Shown here: piece by piece, positions 7,884 through 18,542 of the stretch
Position numbering within the stretch: position 1 is the stretch's first letter
How the letters are laid out: each line of letters opens with the position of its first letter
From: Bugula neritina
Lineage: Eukaryota; Bryozoa; Gymnolaemata; Cheilostomatida; Bugulidae
Assembly: GCA_964035545.1 (NCBI GenBank)
Contig: CAXIUT010000258.1
Location: forward strand, 1-25,861
Direction: 5' to 3'
DNA length: 25,861 bases
The notes under the pieces: model-generated
Databases searched by the model: none
Told to the model about the DNA's origin: nothing
Seen by the model: only the letters and a program-made list of their open reading frames with translations
Translations under genes and position numbers: made by a program

Positions 7884-10800
7884 ATGAAGATCTTCAAACC
7901 TCTCCTTGCACTACTCCTCATCTTCCCTCTAGTCTTATCTCTTAGTCCAGTACCTATCTATCTATTTAGACTACACCTATCTTCCAAACTAAACTCAAAG
8001 GACCTTTTAACTGCTAGGTCAAAGCCTATGGAAACTTCGACATAGAAAAACCTATCTGGAAGTAAGACTAAGATGAACTAAACCAAGCTCAGAAAGCAAT
8101 AGACTAGATGATTTCCCACTATCATCGCTCTAACTTTCCAAGAGGTCCTACCTACTCACTTGAGTTCTATCGAGATAGTTCTCTTAACACTGTTGCCTAC
8201 ATCTTCTACAAGCAAAAAGACACCAAAATTACTAAATACTATTCTCTCAAGATAGAAGACGGACCATACAAAGATAAAACTTACTTCATGGGTCATGAAG
8301 AGACAGCAGGAGTAAGACCAGGTCATTAAATGCCATTGATGAACTACAAATATCTCTCTACTGAAAAAAATCATTCCTTCAGTAACTATCTTTTAGCTCA
8401 AGCCAGTGGAAGCAGTAGAATCGTTTATTCTCCTTCAGATATTTTGGAAATCAAGTCATGGACATTTCCTAATAGTGAACTCTACCTTCTCAAATGCAAA
8501 AATCCAAACGCATCATCAACTTATTTCACTCTTTTGCACGTAGATAAAATTTACACTTTATTGGACTATACTAACTTACCTCCCATGAAATGCCCATAGA
8601 AATTTGACTACTTATACTTCAACTTCTACATCAAAAAGTTCATGAACGCCCTCTATCATTTCAGACCCTTCAAATCTCAAAAATCAATTCAACACATCGT
8701 TTTTTGTTAGATGTTTATAGATCCTTTATACTAAGACGGCATTCACATCATGGTCGTGTTAAATTTGCATTTAGAGAGAAGAATATCAGCCAAAAAATAT
8801 AGCAGAAATATGGGAATTTTATGGAATACCATTGGACATGCCAGATATTCTATTCGGTATCTACCAATTCAAGGATGTTCATTATTAGATTAATTTAAAT
8901 ACAACAAACCTGAAGAAAATAAATTCCATAATCAGTCATATTTCAACAATAACTAATATGACTAACGAATCGGCAATGGAACCAGCGACTAGAAACAGTA
9001 AAAATTACTAAATAGAAGTTTAGCGCTAATTTTCAAATAAAATTAAGGATTCAAAAAAATATATCATGTTGATTACCCACTATTCCGAATCTTTTCATGT
9101 GAAACACATTACAGATCAAGAATTTATCATCATTACTTGAGATTTGATCACAGGTATCCGACTCACAGAGGTCTACGCATCTGGATGAGAGTTCTTCTCA
9201 CTTCTCAATCTTTCAACCCCTTTACCTAGAATAACTACTCTCAAGCTATTGCTAAACAAAATTAATATCAACTGGAATACTATTTGGCTAATGGAACTGA
9301 TTAATATATAAGGAACCTTCATGTAGTTTTCCATCAATATTGTCCCATTTTCGGAGGAGAGTTCTAGCTAGAATTTGCCTATAAAGTAAAGTTAAGCAGG
9401 TAAGTATGCTTCATTAAAAGAAGTTTTATAAAAGATATTTTAAACAAGAAAACTTTCTATATAGGAGATTCAGATGTAAAGAGAAAAGATACCAACCAAG
9501 TTAGAAGTTAGTCACTTCATAGATGTTTTGTCGAGCCAATATGTAACAAAATAACCGAAAGAGGACTATCTAATAACTAAATAGTTGATTTTATCAATAA
9601 AAATAGAAATCTGTTAAAAGATGCTAAAGATGTAAGTTTATAGAGATAAAATATCAAAGATATTGTTAAAATTGATCTGGATGTTGTTTAGTTAGCCGAT
9701 ATGTGGATTGTTTGGACTGAGAAAGATGGAATCAAAGGGAAGTTTATTGTTAGTTTGGATTAGAGAGATAGATATTTAGTTTTGGGCTATTAAGAAAAGA
9801 AATTAGAATAAAATAATTAAAATAATTAGAATAGTAGTAATGAGGGTAATAATAATTAAAATAATGGAAATAATCAATAAAATGGAAATAATAACAATAA
9901 CAATAATAATAACAATAATAATAATAATAATAACAATAAACCTCCACTAATCGGTTCTAATTCAGGCAAAACAGACCCAAATATAATTCCATCATATACT
10001 CTTACTGGCAACAATGATTTACAAAAATCCTAAATAGATAAATTTTATCCCTACCTTTTAAACCAAATCCTACAAAACGTCCAAAACCCATGCTCCCAAA
10101 TACAAAAAATCCAATACTACATCGACCCACTAAACAAGTTAATAGCCTTCATGCTTAACTGTCCCTCAAGAAATACCATCTACTAGCTAATTTACCTCCA
10201 ATAAACAAAAAAATATCACTACATGGGATCAAAAATACAATCAATCCTTCCCGATCAATATTGGCAAGTTCAACCTGTTCTAGCCAGTAATGGATTGGTT
10301 AGTTTTATTCGAGAGGAGATTAAAAATGTAGTTGGTGATATGGCTTCTTTGGGGGAGATCTTGTTTACGAGTAGAATTAGGTTTGTTAAGGGGTAATTTG
10401 CTTTTGTTGGGTTTTCACTTACAGATAATAGTAATTTACAAGGGGAATTTTTAATGATTGATAATAAGTGGAATAAAATTAGTCTTAATATTGTTTCAGT
10501 AGGAAAGAATGGAAATAATCAAGGTATTGGAAATAGTCAAGGTATTGGAAACAATCAAGGTATTGGAAATAATGGAAATAATAACAACCTAGATGGCAAT
10601 TTTGGAAACAATCTAGGTGGAAATTTTGGAAACAATCAAGGTTCTTCTAAATATGGAGGAATATTCACCTTATTCCCAAAACCATCTCCTCCAAAACTAG
10701 TATACAAAATCATGAATCCTAACTAAGTTCGATCAGACCCTTATCTCCTTCAAATATACCAATTACTTGTTCCTAATCTCCCATCATATCTGACAAAATT

Positions 10801-11239
10801 GAACATAAACTAGGTCTAAAAAGCAACATTCTCTAACAAAACCATAGTCTACCGCATCTACTACGGCCCATCTCCTTCCAACAGTCAATACTACCTCTCA
10901 ATCTTCTTCGATCCAAAAATAAACCAAGTAATTAACCTTGAAGTAAAATAATTCAAAAAACCTTCAATTCCTTCAATTCCTAACTTACCACATCAACCAT
11001 CTATCTGCTAGCCTCCTTAAACAAAAAATCTAATTAAGAGGATTTTTACTTAATGGGTGTTTAAGAGACATGAAGAGTTGAGAGGGAGTCAACCTACATC
11101 AATGAAGATGACAATATCTGGAAGAAGAGCTGTATGCATGATGACCTTTGTTACTGATGATAACAGACAATTTTCAGCTCAATTGGAAATGAATATGGAG
11201 AACAATGAGGTCAGGGAGTTGTCATTCAGACAGGATTGA
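7884..11239 (+). CDS. Large secreted modular protein with Asn/Gln-rich linkers
   Basis: A protein of about 1081 residues with an N-terminal signal peptide (residues 1-19, MKIFKPLLALLLIFPLVLS), so exported or granule-stored. Five introns fit: 7950-7969 (20 nt), 8753-8774 (22), 8998-9023 (26), 9386-9404 (19) and 9584-9606 (23). The last two are less certain, and donors at 9400 are possible. Successive segments share a pattern of a short helix followed by beta strands with alternating aromatics (YSLEFYRDSSLNTVAYIFY, YQLEYYLANGTDQYI, YRIYYGPSPSNSQYYLSIFF). This looks like repeated modules of about 80-100 residues, perhaps cystatin-like. Two low-complexity linkers (about residues 604-650, nearly all Asn/Gln; about 838-884, GNNQGIGN-type repeats) separate modules. 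The stop is TGA 11237-11239. No enzyme motif was seen; adhesion, matrix or protease-inhibitor roles are speculation. Confidence 0.75.
9804..9940 (+). repeat. AAT/AAC/TAA triplet tract
   Basis: Imperfect AAT, AAC and TAA triplets, which under this code give an almost pure Asn/Gln run inside the secreted protein. Such tracts slip easily in replication and assembly, so the exact length may vary between copies or strains. Confidence 0.9.
10508..10645 (+). repeat. GNN/GIGN coding repeats
   Basis: Tandem imperfect repeats with core GGAAATAATCAAGGTATT, then GGAAACAATCTAGGTGGAAA-like units, encoding Gly-Asn-Asn-Gln-Gly-Ile-type repeats in the second linker of the secreted protein. Confidence 0.85.
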
Positions 11240-11432
11240 GATGATTCATCACTTTTTATAAATATTAAATCTCATAGTATTAATATTGTCTATCAGTTGA
11301 TAGAATAGATAGAATAGCTATATTTTTATTTTAGTATAAATACTCTTTGTCTTTAAATAAAAATCTTGAATAAATTATTTTAGCATCTCTTTAACACTTC
11401 CTTTATATAATATGTTAAGCTGATAAAAATTA

Positions 11433-11951
11433 ATGACAGAACGCAGCCTTCATAGCTCCCAAACCACTTCAAAGCAATGCCGAATTTGTCTAGACAACAC
11501 CAACATATCTGATTTCGTAACACCATGCGACTGCCGAGGATCAATCTAGCACGTCCATCTAACCTGTCTCACCGAATACTTCACCCACAAATTCAAAAAC
11601 ACCTCCTCATCACTCGAACGCCGACGCATGAGATAATCAATATCCTGCTAAATTTGCCACTCCTAAATGCCAAACCTAAAAATCCAATCCTCAAAAAAAT
11701 GCGCCTCATGCGAATAACTAAACAAAAGAGTAGAAGGCGAAGATGTCTTCTTCCTTGTGGTATATATTATCCTCTATATTGGATTTCATGCGGTAGGAAT
11801 AATACTTATTATGCAAGGATAGACCATATCATATGTAATCGGCAGTTTATGGTTATTACTATCAACGATTGCTTTCAATTATGGGTTGTATAAAATAGTC
11901 AAATAGATTTGCTTTGTCAGAGAGGCGCAAGTTAGCTATAACGGCAGGTGA
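11433..11951 (+). CDS. RING-CH (MARCH-type) membrane E3 ubiquitin ligase
   Basis: A 172-residue protein from ATG 11433 to TGA 11949-11951, no intron. The N-terminal zinc domain has the C4HC3 ligand order of RING-CH domains: C16-x2-C19, C32-x-C34, H42-x2-C45 and C72-x2-C75, including the typical PCDCRGS and HVHLTCL segments. Two hydrophobic helices follow at about residues 105-127 and 131-153. This layout, cytosolic RING-CH followed by two membrane spans, is that of small MARCH-family ligases. Those attach ubiquitin to membrane proteins and direct their sorting or degradation. The H-C to C-C gap (26 residues) is at the long end of the usual range. Short basic tail after the second helix. The substrate is unknown. 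The next gene encodes a ubiquitin-like-domain protein, but co-function is not shown. Confidence 0.88.
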
Positions 11952-12045
11952 TAATTTATCTTAATTTATTGTTTTTTTATTAGATTTTCTAATAAGATCA
12001 AGATTGATATAATTATGAGAAGGCCATAATATCATAATAATACAA

Positions 12046-13266
12046 ATGATCTCTTTATTTCTTCGTAAAATAAATGGCAAAGGCGATCTCATACACATCT
12101 CGCCGTTACTAACAGTACAACAACTGCTATAAACTATCGATTCTACCCTCAAAATAGCAAAAAACACAGAATAAAATAACAACTAAAACATAATCTAATC
12201 ATATTTCAAAGGATAACTTCTTTTACCCTCATCAACTTCCATCCAAGAACTATAGATATCAAATAATAGCATCATACATATAGTATAAAAACCTTCAAAT
12301 TCGAATCGATAACAACCAGTTCACCTGAAATTAATATTAGAATAAAAACTGTTCGAATATTAGATAGCACCTAGATAATCTATAGGATATTTGAAATAAA
12401 TTATCTGTGATGATCTTAAAATCATTGATAGAAATCAACTGACATTATCTTTCTTGGGATTAGAATTAGATTGCTAAACAACTGTACAATCTTATCATTT
12501 TGGGGAAGAAGTACTCATATCAGCATCTTTGAAGGAATCGCAAAAGATTGATCATTAGATGCTTCAAACTCCACATTCTAGGTAAAGTTTGTCATAGAGT
12601 GGGTCAGGTAAATTCAGCAAAAGTTCTAAATAAAAATAATAATAATTTATACAACCTACTATTCACATCTAACAATAGAAAATAGAAAATCAACCAAAAA
12701 CATTATTTTCAAATATGCATCTAAAAAAGGTATAATCAAGCAACGATCTCTAAGTATAATTATAATAACCACAATAACAAACATAATAAACAAAACCCAG
12801 ACCAAAGTTGACTCTCAACTCCTTGATGAATCCTCTCGAAGGAGGTCATAAAATAATATAGACATAGAGTATAGTTGACGACTAATAAGAAACAGTTATG
12901 AATAGTTGTACGTTATAATTGATAAGAAAAGATGGAAAACACTAATTTTCAATATACTGTAATAAATAACATAGTTTTGATTAGGTTATTGAAAAATTAG
13001 CAATTTTGTAAAAAGTTGATTAAAAAAGAATTAAATTGATGGTTTAGTTCAATTAGTCAGCACGCTCAGGTATAGCAAAGAAATCAAATAAATAAATAGA
13101 TTGTTCTAGTCCTATGTCAGCCAATCCAAGAAAACCACATAGTTCTGGATTATTAACACAAGGTTTTCCTTAAACTTGGAATTGCTACAAGATGTCAGTC
13201 CTTGACTACGTCCAAAAGACAAAGAAAAGTATATTGACTATCGAATACGATATTGAACCTTTCTGA
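12046..13266 (+). CDS. Protein with three ubiquitin-like domains
   Basis: An intron-free frame of 406 residues from ATG 12046 to TGA 13264-13266. The first domain (about residues 1-88) reads like a ubiquitin-like fold: MISLFLRKINGKGDLIHISP, then VQQLLQTI, YFKGQLL and SIQELQI blocks. A second domain (about 91-165) has PVHLKLI, RQSIGYLKQIICDDLKI, LTLSFLGLELD and TVQSYHFGEEVLI, matching the strand-helix-strand order and the G-x-x-L turn of ubiquitin-like domains. A Gln/Ser-rich linker follows, then a third, more diverged candidate (about 288-406) with a long insertion before its last strand. No C-terminal di-glycine is present, so it is not a conjugated modifier; such proteins usually act as adaptors for ubiquitin-binding partners or the proteasome. 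A frame opening at 12015 in another phase was rejected in favour of this one. Confidence 0.72.
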
Positions 13267-13500
13267 TTTTGTTTAATTATTTTAATAAAAGAGATTATTT
13301 ATAGTATTTATCAGATATTATCAAAGAATAACTCAATTATTTAGTAATTCTTGCTATAATATTTGATGATCAACTAATCACTCAACTAAAACGATTGGCA
13401 GTCGTATCAAGAATTGACTATTGACCTGGAATTTGTACTTAAACATGATTTACTGTCGTATAGTAAGGAATAAATGCATTTTGTTGTATTTGCTTTACAA

Positions 13501-14876
13501 ATGGGAAATAAAATTCCTTCGAAGGAGTCTATGAAGAGGTCAGAAAAAAGAAATCAAATCAAAATTTAAGCTAATAATAAAAAAGAGAAAAATAATGATT
13601 AGAGAAATGTAGTTGCTAGAGTCGGATAGAGTTAGACTAGAAATAAGTTTATAGTGCCGAAGAAATATGGACAAAAACCTATTTTGGCAAAAAGAAAAAG
13701 GAAAGTTGTTAGAGGTAGAGGAAGGGGAAGGGGAAGAGGAGGTAGATATGATAGAAGAGATAGGTATAGATATGACGATAGAAGAGATTATAGAAGAGAT
13801 GATAGAAGAGATGATAGAAGAGGTTATAGAGATGATGATCGAAGAGATGATATAAGAGGTTATAGAGAGAATGATAGAAGAGATGATAGAGGAATAAATA
13901 GAGAAGATGCTACATCGATCAGACCTCAAACTAACATTTTTTTGCCTCAATTTCAACATAATAACATTTTTGGTCAAACCTACACATCTCCGACATCTTT
14001 TCCTCCTTCAATTCAATCAATGGTATTCTCTAGTTATCCACCTCTTCAATCTCAAATCCCAACCAATATTTCTCAACTTCCTCTTCAACTACAACAACAA
14101 ATTCCAATGATTCAACCAATTACTACTCCTGTTCCTCTTCACCCAGGATTCGCCTTAAACTACTTAGTCGGTCCTTAAGTTGTAAATAAAGCCTAGGCTC
14201 CTGAAGGATTGATCAAATCAACAAAAATCTAACAATAAAAATAACTATAAGTGAAATTATAAAACTTGCCTAAAGAAATAATCACAAAAAAGAAGCAAAA
14301 TCAATCTAAAAAGTAAAGGATTAATTCTATTATGATAAGATCACCTTCATGGAATGAGTTAAAAAGTAAAAGACAAGAATATAAGACAAATTTAACATTT
14401 TCGTAGATTAAAATAAAAATAGGAATAACTATAAAGACAAAAACCAAGATCTTTCAGACCCTATAGAAATAATACAAAATAAAAAAGATATCCTGAATAT
14501 TTCAGAAAAAAGAAATAATGCCAAAAAAGAAGAAGAAATTAAAAATATTAGTTAATCAAAAAACACAGAAGACAACTTGAACAAAATATTTGGGAATGCT
14601 ATCTATCAGAAAGGATGGCCAGTTAGTCGATAATAAATCAAATTGGTTCTTGGAATTAAATAAGAGGATAAGCAGGTTAATTAGTTAGGAGAATTCATGG
14701 AATTGGCTTAAAGAGAGGGAAATATCTTAGAATAAAAAGAAAAAGTTTTATCATAGACAATCGACTCAACTCGAAGCAATATTCTAGAAAATAATATCCA
14801 ACCATAAACAAAAACAAAAATACCAATGATATAAACAAAAGTTCCATCACAGAGAGAGACGGCCTAAGATTGGTGA
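13501..14876 (+). CDS. RGG-box, Arg/Asp-repeat basic protein
   Basis: About 451 residues with one 20-nt intron (GTAGATTAAAATAAAAATAG, 14403-14422). An intron at 14366-14385 gives the same length, but the chosen one keeps more coding sequence. The N-terminus is basic and contains VPKKYGQKPILAKRKRK, followed by an RGRGRGRGRGG box (about residues 69-81). Next come imperfect DRRDDRRG-type repeats (about 83-134), a Pro/Gln-rich middle, and a C-terminal block (about 356-400) with IFGNAIYQKGWPVSR and KLVLGIKQED. The RGG box and Arg/Asp repeats are typical of RNA-binding and condensate-forming proteins and predict nuclear RNA binding. The C-terminal block is shared with the downstream neighbour at 15090, so the two are tandem paralogs. 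TGA at 14874-14876. Confidence 0.8.
13711..13902 (+). repeat. RGG and DRRD coding repeats
   Basis: Purine-rich tandem repeats (AGAGGAAGGGGAAGGGGAAG, then GATAGAAGAGATGATAGAAG units) encoding the RGG box and the Asp-Arg-Arg-Asp repeats. The opposite strand and other frames look open here only because of this repetitive composition. Confidence 0.9.
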
Positions 14877-15089
14877 GGAAGGAGGAGTTCAGCATTTGAA
14901 AAGGCATGCTGATTGATTTTTTTATATCTACTACCAGCCTTTTCAATCATAAATAACACAAAATTAACAAAGATAAATATTTATATAAAATATGATAAGT
15001 ATTATAACAAGAGATCTTTCATGGAAATGATCAGAACAAGAATAAAAACATTTATAAATCTAATTTTATTATAAAAAATCCTATAATCT
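14877..15089. other. Intergenic spacer with 10-bp inverted repeat
   Basis: A 213-bp AT-rich spacer between the paralogs. A perfect 10-bp inverted repeat (TTGAAAAGGC at 14896-14905, GCCTTTTCAA at 14937-14946, 31-nt loop) lies 20 bp after the TGA and could fold in the 3' end of the first mRNA. Confidence 0.5.
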
Positions 15090-16177
15090 ATGTTAGCTTA
15101 AGAAGAAGAATAAACCACCTTTACTGAATTAGAACCTCAACAAACCTATAAACTACGCATAGACATGATCAAAAATATCAACCTCAACCTCTATCCTCCC
15201 AATAGACTACGTTATCTCATCTTTGCCTTACAACATGGATTGAAACCTCCAACTGTGGCCTCTATGGATCGTTCAGAAAAAGAAATTAAAAGAAATCTGG
15301 AGCAGATAAAGCTGCAAAAGTGATCAAAAGACCCATCAATGTCCGTGGTGCTCGTGCTTTGATCCCAAGTGCTCCTCAAAGACGTATTAGACCTCCATTT
15401 TTGATACCCAGTAAATTTGGATCTCCCCCTCTCAAAATGCCTGTTGTTAGACGTCGAGGTCCTAAAATAACCTATTCAAAACAACCAGCTTACCGAAAAG
15501 GACGTGTTTTTCCTCCCAGAAAACCCATTGGTCTTCCTTCCTAGGTAGTCGCAAAAACGAGAGGAAATAGAGTACCAAAAGTAAGAAAAGATGTTTTCAT
15601 TGTTAGAACACCTTAAGAAATAGCTTTAAAAGCAGAACGCTAGAGATTTAGATAGGAAGTATAAAAATATAGAAAGAAAAGTTTCAACCAGCCAGAACCA
15701 AATAAAAAAGGAGTGCCTCACTATTTCTAAAAGAAAAAAGCTAGTCAACAGCGTAGACGCAAAGAAAAACATTAACTCATCAAAAGTAATCGAAAGGCTT
15801 TGGTTTAGATCTTTGGAGATGCAATTTTTAAGAGAGGATGGCCAATTAGTAGGGCAGAGATAAAGTTGGCTCTCGGTGTAAAGGAAGAAGATCATGGAAA
15901 GTAAAACTACCTTTCTGAATTTCTGGCAATGGCTGAAAATAAAAGCGATTTTAAGGTTAACAATCATCTTCAGCCTCAACCTGGATAAGTAAGTCGAATG
16001 GTAAGGAAAGGACCTAGTTCAAGGATAGAAGGAAGTCGATATATCAAAATTCGATCCATCCAAACGAGTCTACTTGAAGCCTTCAAGCGAACCATAGTAC
16101 AAAGTAGACTAAGACGACTTTCCATCTCTTATGGAAAGTCAATCAAACAAAAAAGGAAACAAAAAATGAATATTTGA
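15090..16177 (+). CDS. Basic protein, paralog of the RGG-box protein
   Basis: About 350 residues in two exons. Exon 1 from ATG 15090 gives an acidic/Gln start and LNLYPPNRLRYLIFALQHGL. The second frame begins at about 15300 and runs to TGA 16175-16177, with RIRPPFLIPSKFGSPPL, PVVRRRGPKITYSKQ and a strongly Arg/Lys-rich body. The joining intron is not fixed: 15271-15302 (32 nt), 15271-15305 (35) and 15255-15292 (38) all restore frame. The block IFGDAIFKRGWPISR plus KLALGVKEED (about residues 230-275) matches the preceding gene (IFGNAIYQKGWPVSR, KLVLGIKQED). The segment FLIPSKFG resembles its FIVPKKYG. The RGG box and Arg/Asp repeats are absent here. An RNA- or DNA-associated nuclear role is inferred from charge only; the shared family was not recognised. 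Confidence 0.75.
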
Positions 16178-16339
16178 TCTCTCTTAACAAAATTTCAATC
16201 TTTTCTTATTGAATAACATCTAATAAGATAATCTTCATCATCAAAATTATTTTAATAACATATCATAAAAAAGAGTCAATATCTATTTGATTTAATTCTC
16301 ATAAAGTTACTAAAAGCCCGTTTAATAATAAATAACATC

Positions 16340-18493
16340 ATGGGAGTTCATAAACTATGGTAGTTACTTCTGACAATAGCCCAACCCGTCTCAATCTAAA
16401 CTCTATCTAATAAGGTACTAGCAATAGACGCCTCAATTTGGATAATGAAAATGTAGACAATATTTACAACAAATTCATAAAAACTAAGATCAATACTAAA
16501 CAAAATAATAATGCTAAAAAGACATAATATTTTACCAATATTCGTTTTTGATGGCACCCCGCCCCTCCTCAAACGACATACTCTCGCCTAAAGAAACAAA
16601 AAAAAATTAGTAGCAAATGAAGTCTAAGCCAGAAAGAAATCATAAATATAAATAGTTAGAATGATCTAAGGCGACAACACCCGCAAAAGCGAACGATAAC
16701 GCCGAATACTCTAAAACTAATCTGAATTGGACACAATAAACACCCAATTATAAAACCTCTAAAAAACAATAAAACAAAACCAAGAAGACCTCCCCACCGA
16801 ACTCCTATAAAAAATATCAATGCAAAGTGAAATCCTCAACACAAAATACAAACTAATGCTCGATCTCACCCATAATACCTAAAATATCCCTACTTCATAC
16901 CCATAGATGAATATTCATAACTAGATCTCGATCTCAAGGTGTAGTATTTGGATTAGCTGCAGTAGTATAAATGGAAACATATCAAGAAGAAAAGAAAAGT
17001 TGGATTGACACAGTAATAAAAAATAAAAAATGATATTTAGATTATTTAGAAGAAAAGTATTATCAGGGATATGCAGGATAATTTATTTCGAAAGATGATG
17101 CAAAAAAATATCAAAATATAAAATGGATTTTAAATTATAGAAACTATCTATAATGGAAAACCAATAATTCAAAAAGAAAAGTACAGTAAAAAAACAATAA
17201 AGGATATCATTTCGCAGGAGGAATGAGAAAATAAAAAATGATCAATGATTTTGGTAAAATCAACTTCCAGTAATAAAAAGATAGTCAATCCTAGGAAGAT
17301 CTAGATCCATTTGTTTCATCTTTTTGCGATCATTCGCTTAAAAATAGCACGAAATCATCTAGTATATCATCGAATGTTAAAATATAGTAGAAAAATTAGT
17401 GGTACAGAGAAGGGCATAAAAGAAATCAACCTAAGATAGTAAAATAGAATAAAAAACATAAAAAAAATTATAATTCTGATTAAAATAAATCATAATCATA
17501 ACCCTATATTCCCTTCAGATAATATACCAACAAAAATGAACCTCAACCTAAAACTTTGTCAACAAATAATAACTCAACCTAAAATATTCTAACAGCCAAC
17601 CACAAGAACCACTAAATCGAGACAACTTACCTTCATTTTCATCATCCGATCCTCAAAACTATCTCAACTCCTCCTCCGACAACCTCTAACTCCAAAATCT
17701 ATTTACCATCTTAGGCATTCCCTTTCTCATAGCTCCAGGTGAAGCATAGGCTGAATGCGCATCCCTATAATAGCAAGGAATAGTAGATGGAATAATAACA
17801 TAAGATTCTGATGTTTTTTTATTTGGTGCTAAAAATGTCTACAGAGGAGTATTCAATCAAAATATCAGATATTATTCTTATGAGAAAATGATAAGAAAAC
17901 TTAAACTAAATCGATAAAAACTTATCATCTTTGCATAACTACTCGGATCTGACTACACCTAAGGTATCAAAGGCATAGGAGTAGTAAATGCTATGTAGAT
18001 ATTGAAAGTTTTTAACACATTTTAGAAATTATAATAATTCAAAAAATGGGCATAACATCCTGATTTATTACTACCCTAAAACTAAACAACAACAGCTATA
18101 TTAGCCAGTAAATCAGCATAATAAAAATAATTTTTCAATCTCCACCAAAAATACAAAAACTACTGGTACATACATCCAACTTTCGGCAACGATACCATCC
18201 ACAAAGCCTACCTAAAACCAAACACAGTAAATCCCTAACAAATAAAATCAATGAAATCTAAAGGCACTTTTTCCCAGAAATAAATAAAAATAGATCTATT
18301 AGATAAAATTCTCAAATAAAAACTAGAGATGAATCAATAGTAATATGATCATTATCATAAGTTGTTATTGATTCAGTATGATAACAAACGTAATAATACT
18401 TTATTGAACTATTTTAGAAGAGATGAGGAGGCGGAATTGGCCAAAATACGAAGCAAAAGGTTGCAAAAATCAATATAAACAGGACAACCATGA
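16340..18493 (+). CDS. XPG/Rad2-family structure-specific endonuclease
   Basis: About 683 residues. The N-domain starts MGVHKLWQLL, carries LAIDASIW (Asp30) and PIFVFDGTPPLLKRHTL (Asp71), and matches XPG (ERCC5/Rad2) better than FEN1. The I-domain has GIPFLIAPGEAQAEC, TQDSDVFLFGAKNVYRG (Asp455, Asp457) and LLGSDYTQGIKGIGVVNAMQ (Asp504 plus helix-hairpin-helix). These are separated from the N-domain by a Lys/Gln-rich spacer, as in XPG. XPG makes the 3' incision in nucleotide excision repair. A 38-nt intron (17556-17593) is well supported. Two more are needed between about 16940 and 17060; 16941-16962 (22 nt) plus 16999-17040 (42 nt) is one consistent choice. Oddity: the second acidic residue of the APGEAxA motif is Gln436, encoded by TAG. 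The tail is basic; TGA at 18491-18493. Confidence 0.9.
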
Positions 18494-18542
18494 TTAGAAT
18501 AAATATAAGATGTTAGGAATAGTTATAAATATAATTTATAAA

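Larger units (their letters stand above)
5645..8385. repeat. Tandem duplication, unit 2
   Basis: Second unit of the tandem duplication, beginning directly after the chimeric junction. It carries the second minus-strand gene and the second rhodanese gene. It merges into the full-length secreted-protein gene, so its right edge is where similarity to unit 1 ends. Bases 7203-8326 match 4453-5576 without a difference, while 5645-7202 is diverged from 2880-4452. Confidence 0.9.

Noticed and set aside
9123-9140. TGA at 9138 as the end of the secreted-protein gene
   Set aside because: A 26-nt intron at 8998-9023 moves to another frame that continues with similar beta-rich modules and links to the rest of the gene; ending here would leave the following coding sequence without a good start.
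9400-9464. A 65-nt intron with AG|GTAAGT donor and TATAG acceptor
   Set aside because: It would break the well-formed coding sequence around 9405-9580; the 19-nt intron 9386-9404 preserves it. Kept only as a possible alternative donor.
9804-9940. CRISPR-like or satellite array
   Set aside because: The repeats are coding triplets without spacers, inside a protein linker.
11961-12182. Minus-strand 73-codon frame
   Set aside because: Antisense to the first ubiquitin-like domain; no start context or homology pattern.
12015-12415. A frame from ATG 12015 joined by a 22-nt intron (12319-12340) to the ubiquitin-like gene
   Set aside because: The frame from ATG 12046 is open without any intron and gives a clean ubiquitin-like domain, whereas this one gives no recognisable pattern.
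13540-13977. Minus-strand Ser/Ile-rich frame
   Set aside because: It is the antisense of the Arg/Asp repeat region and reflects low complexity only.
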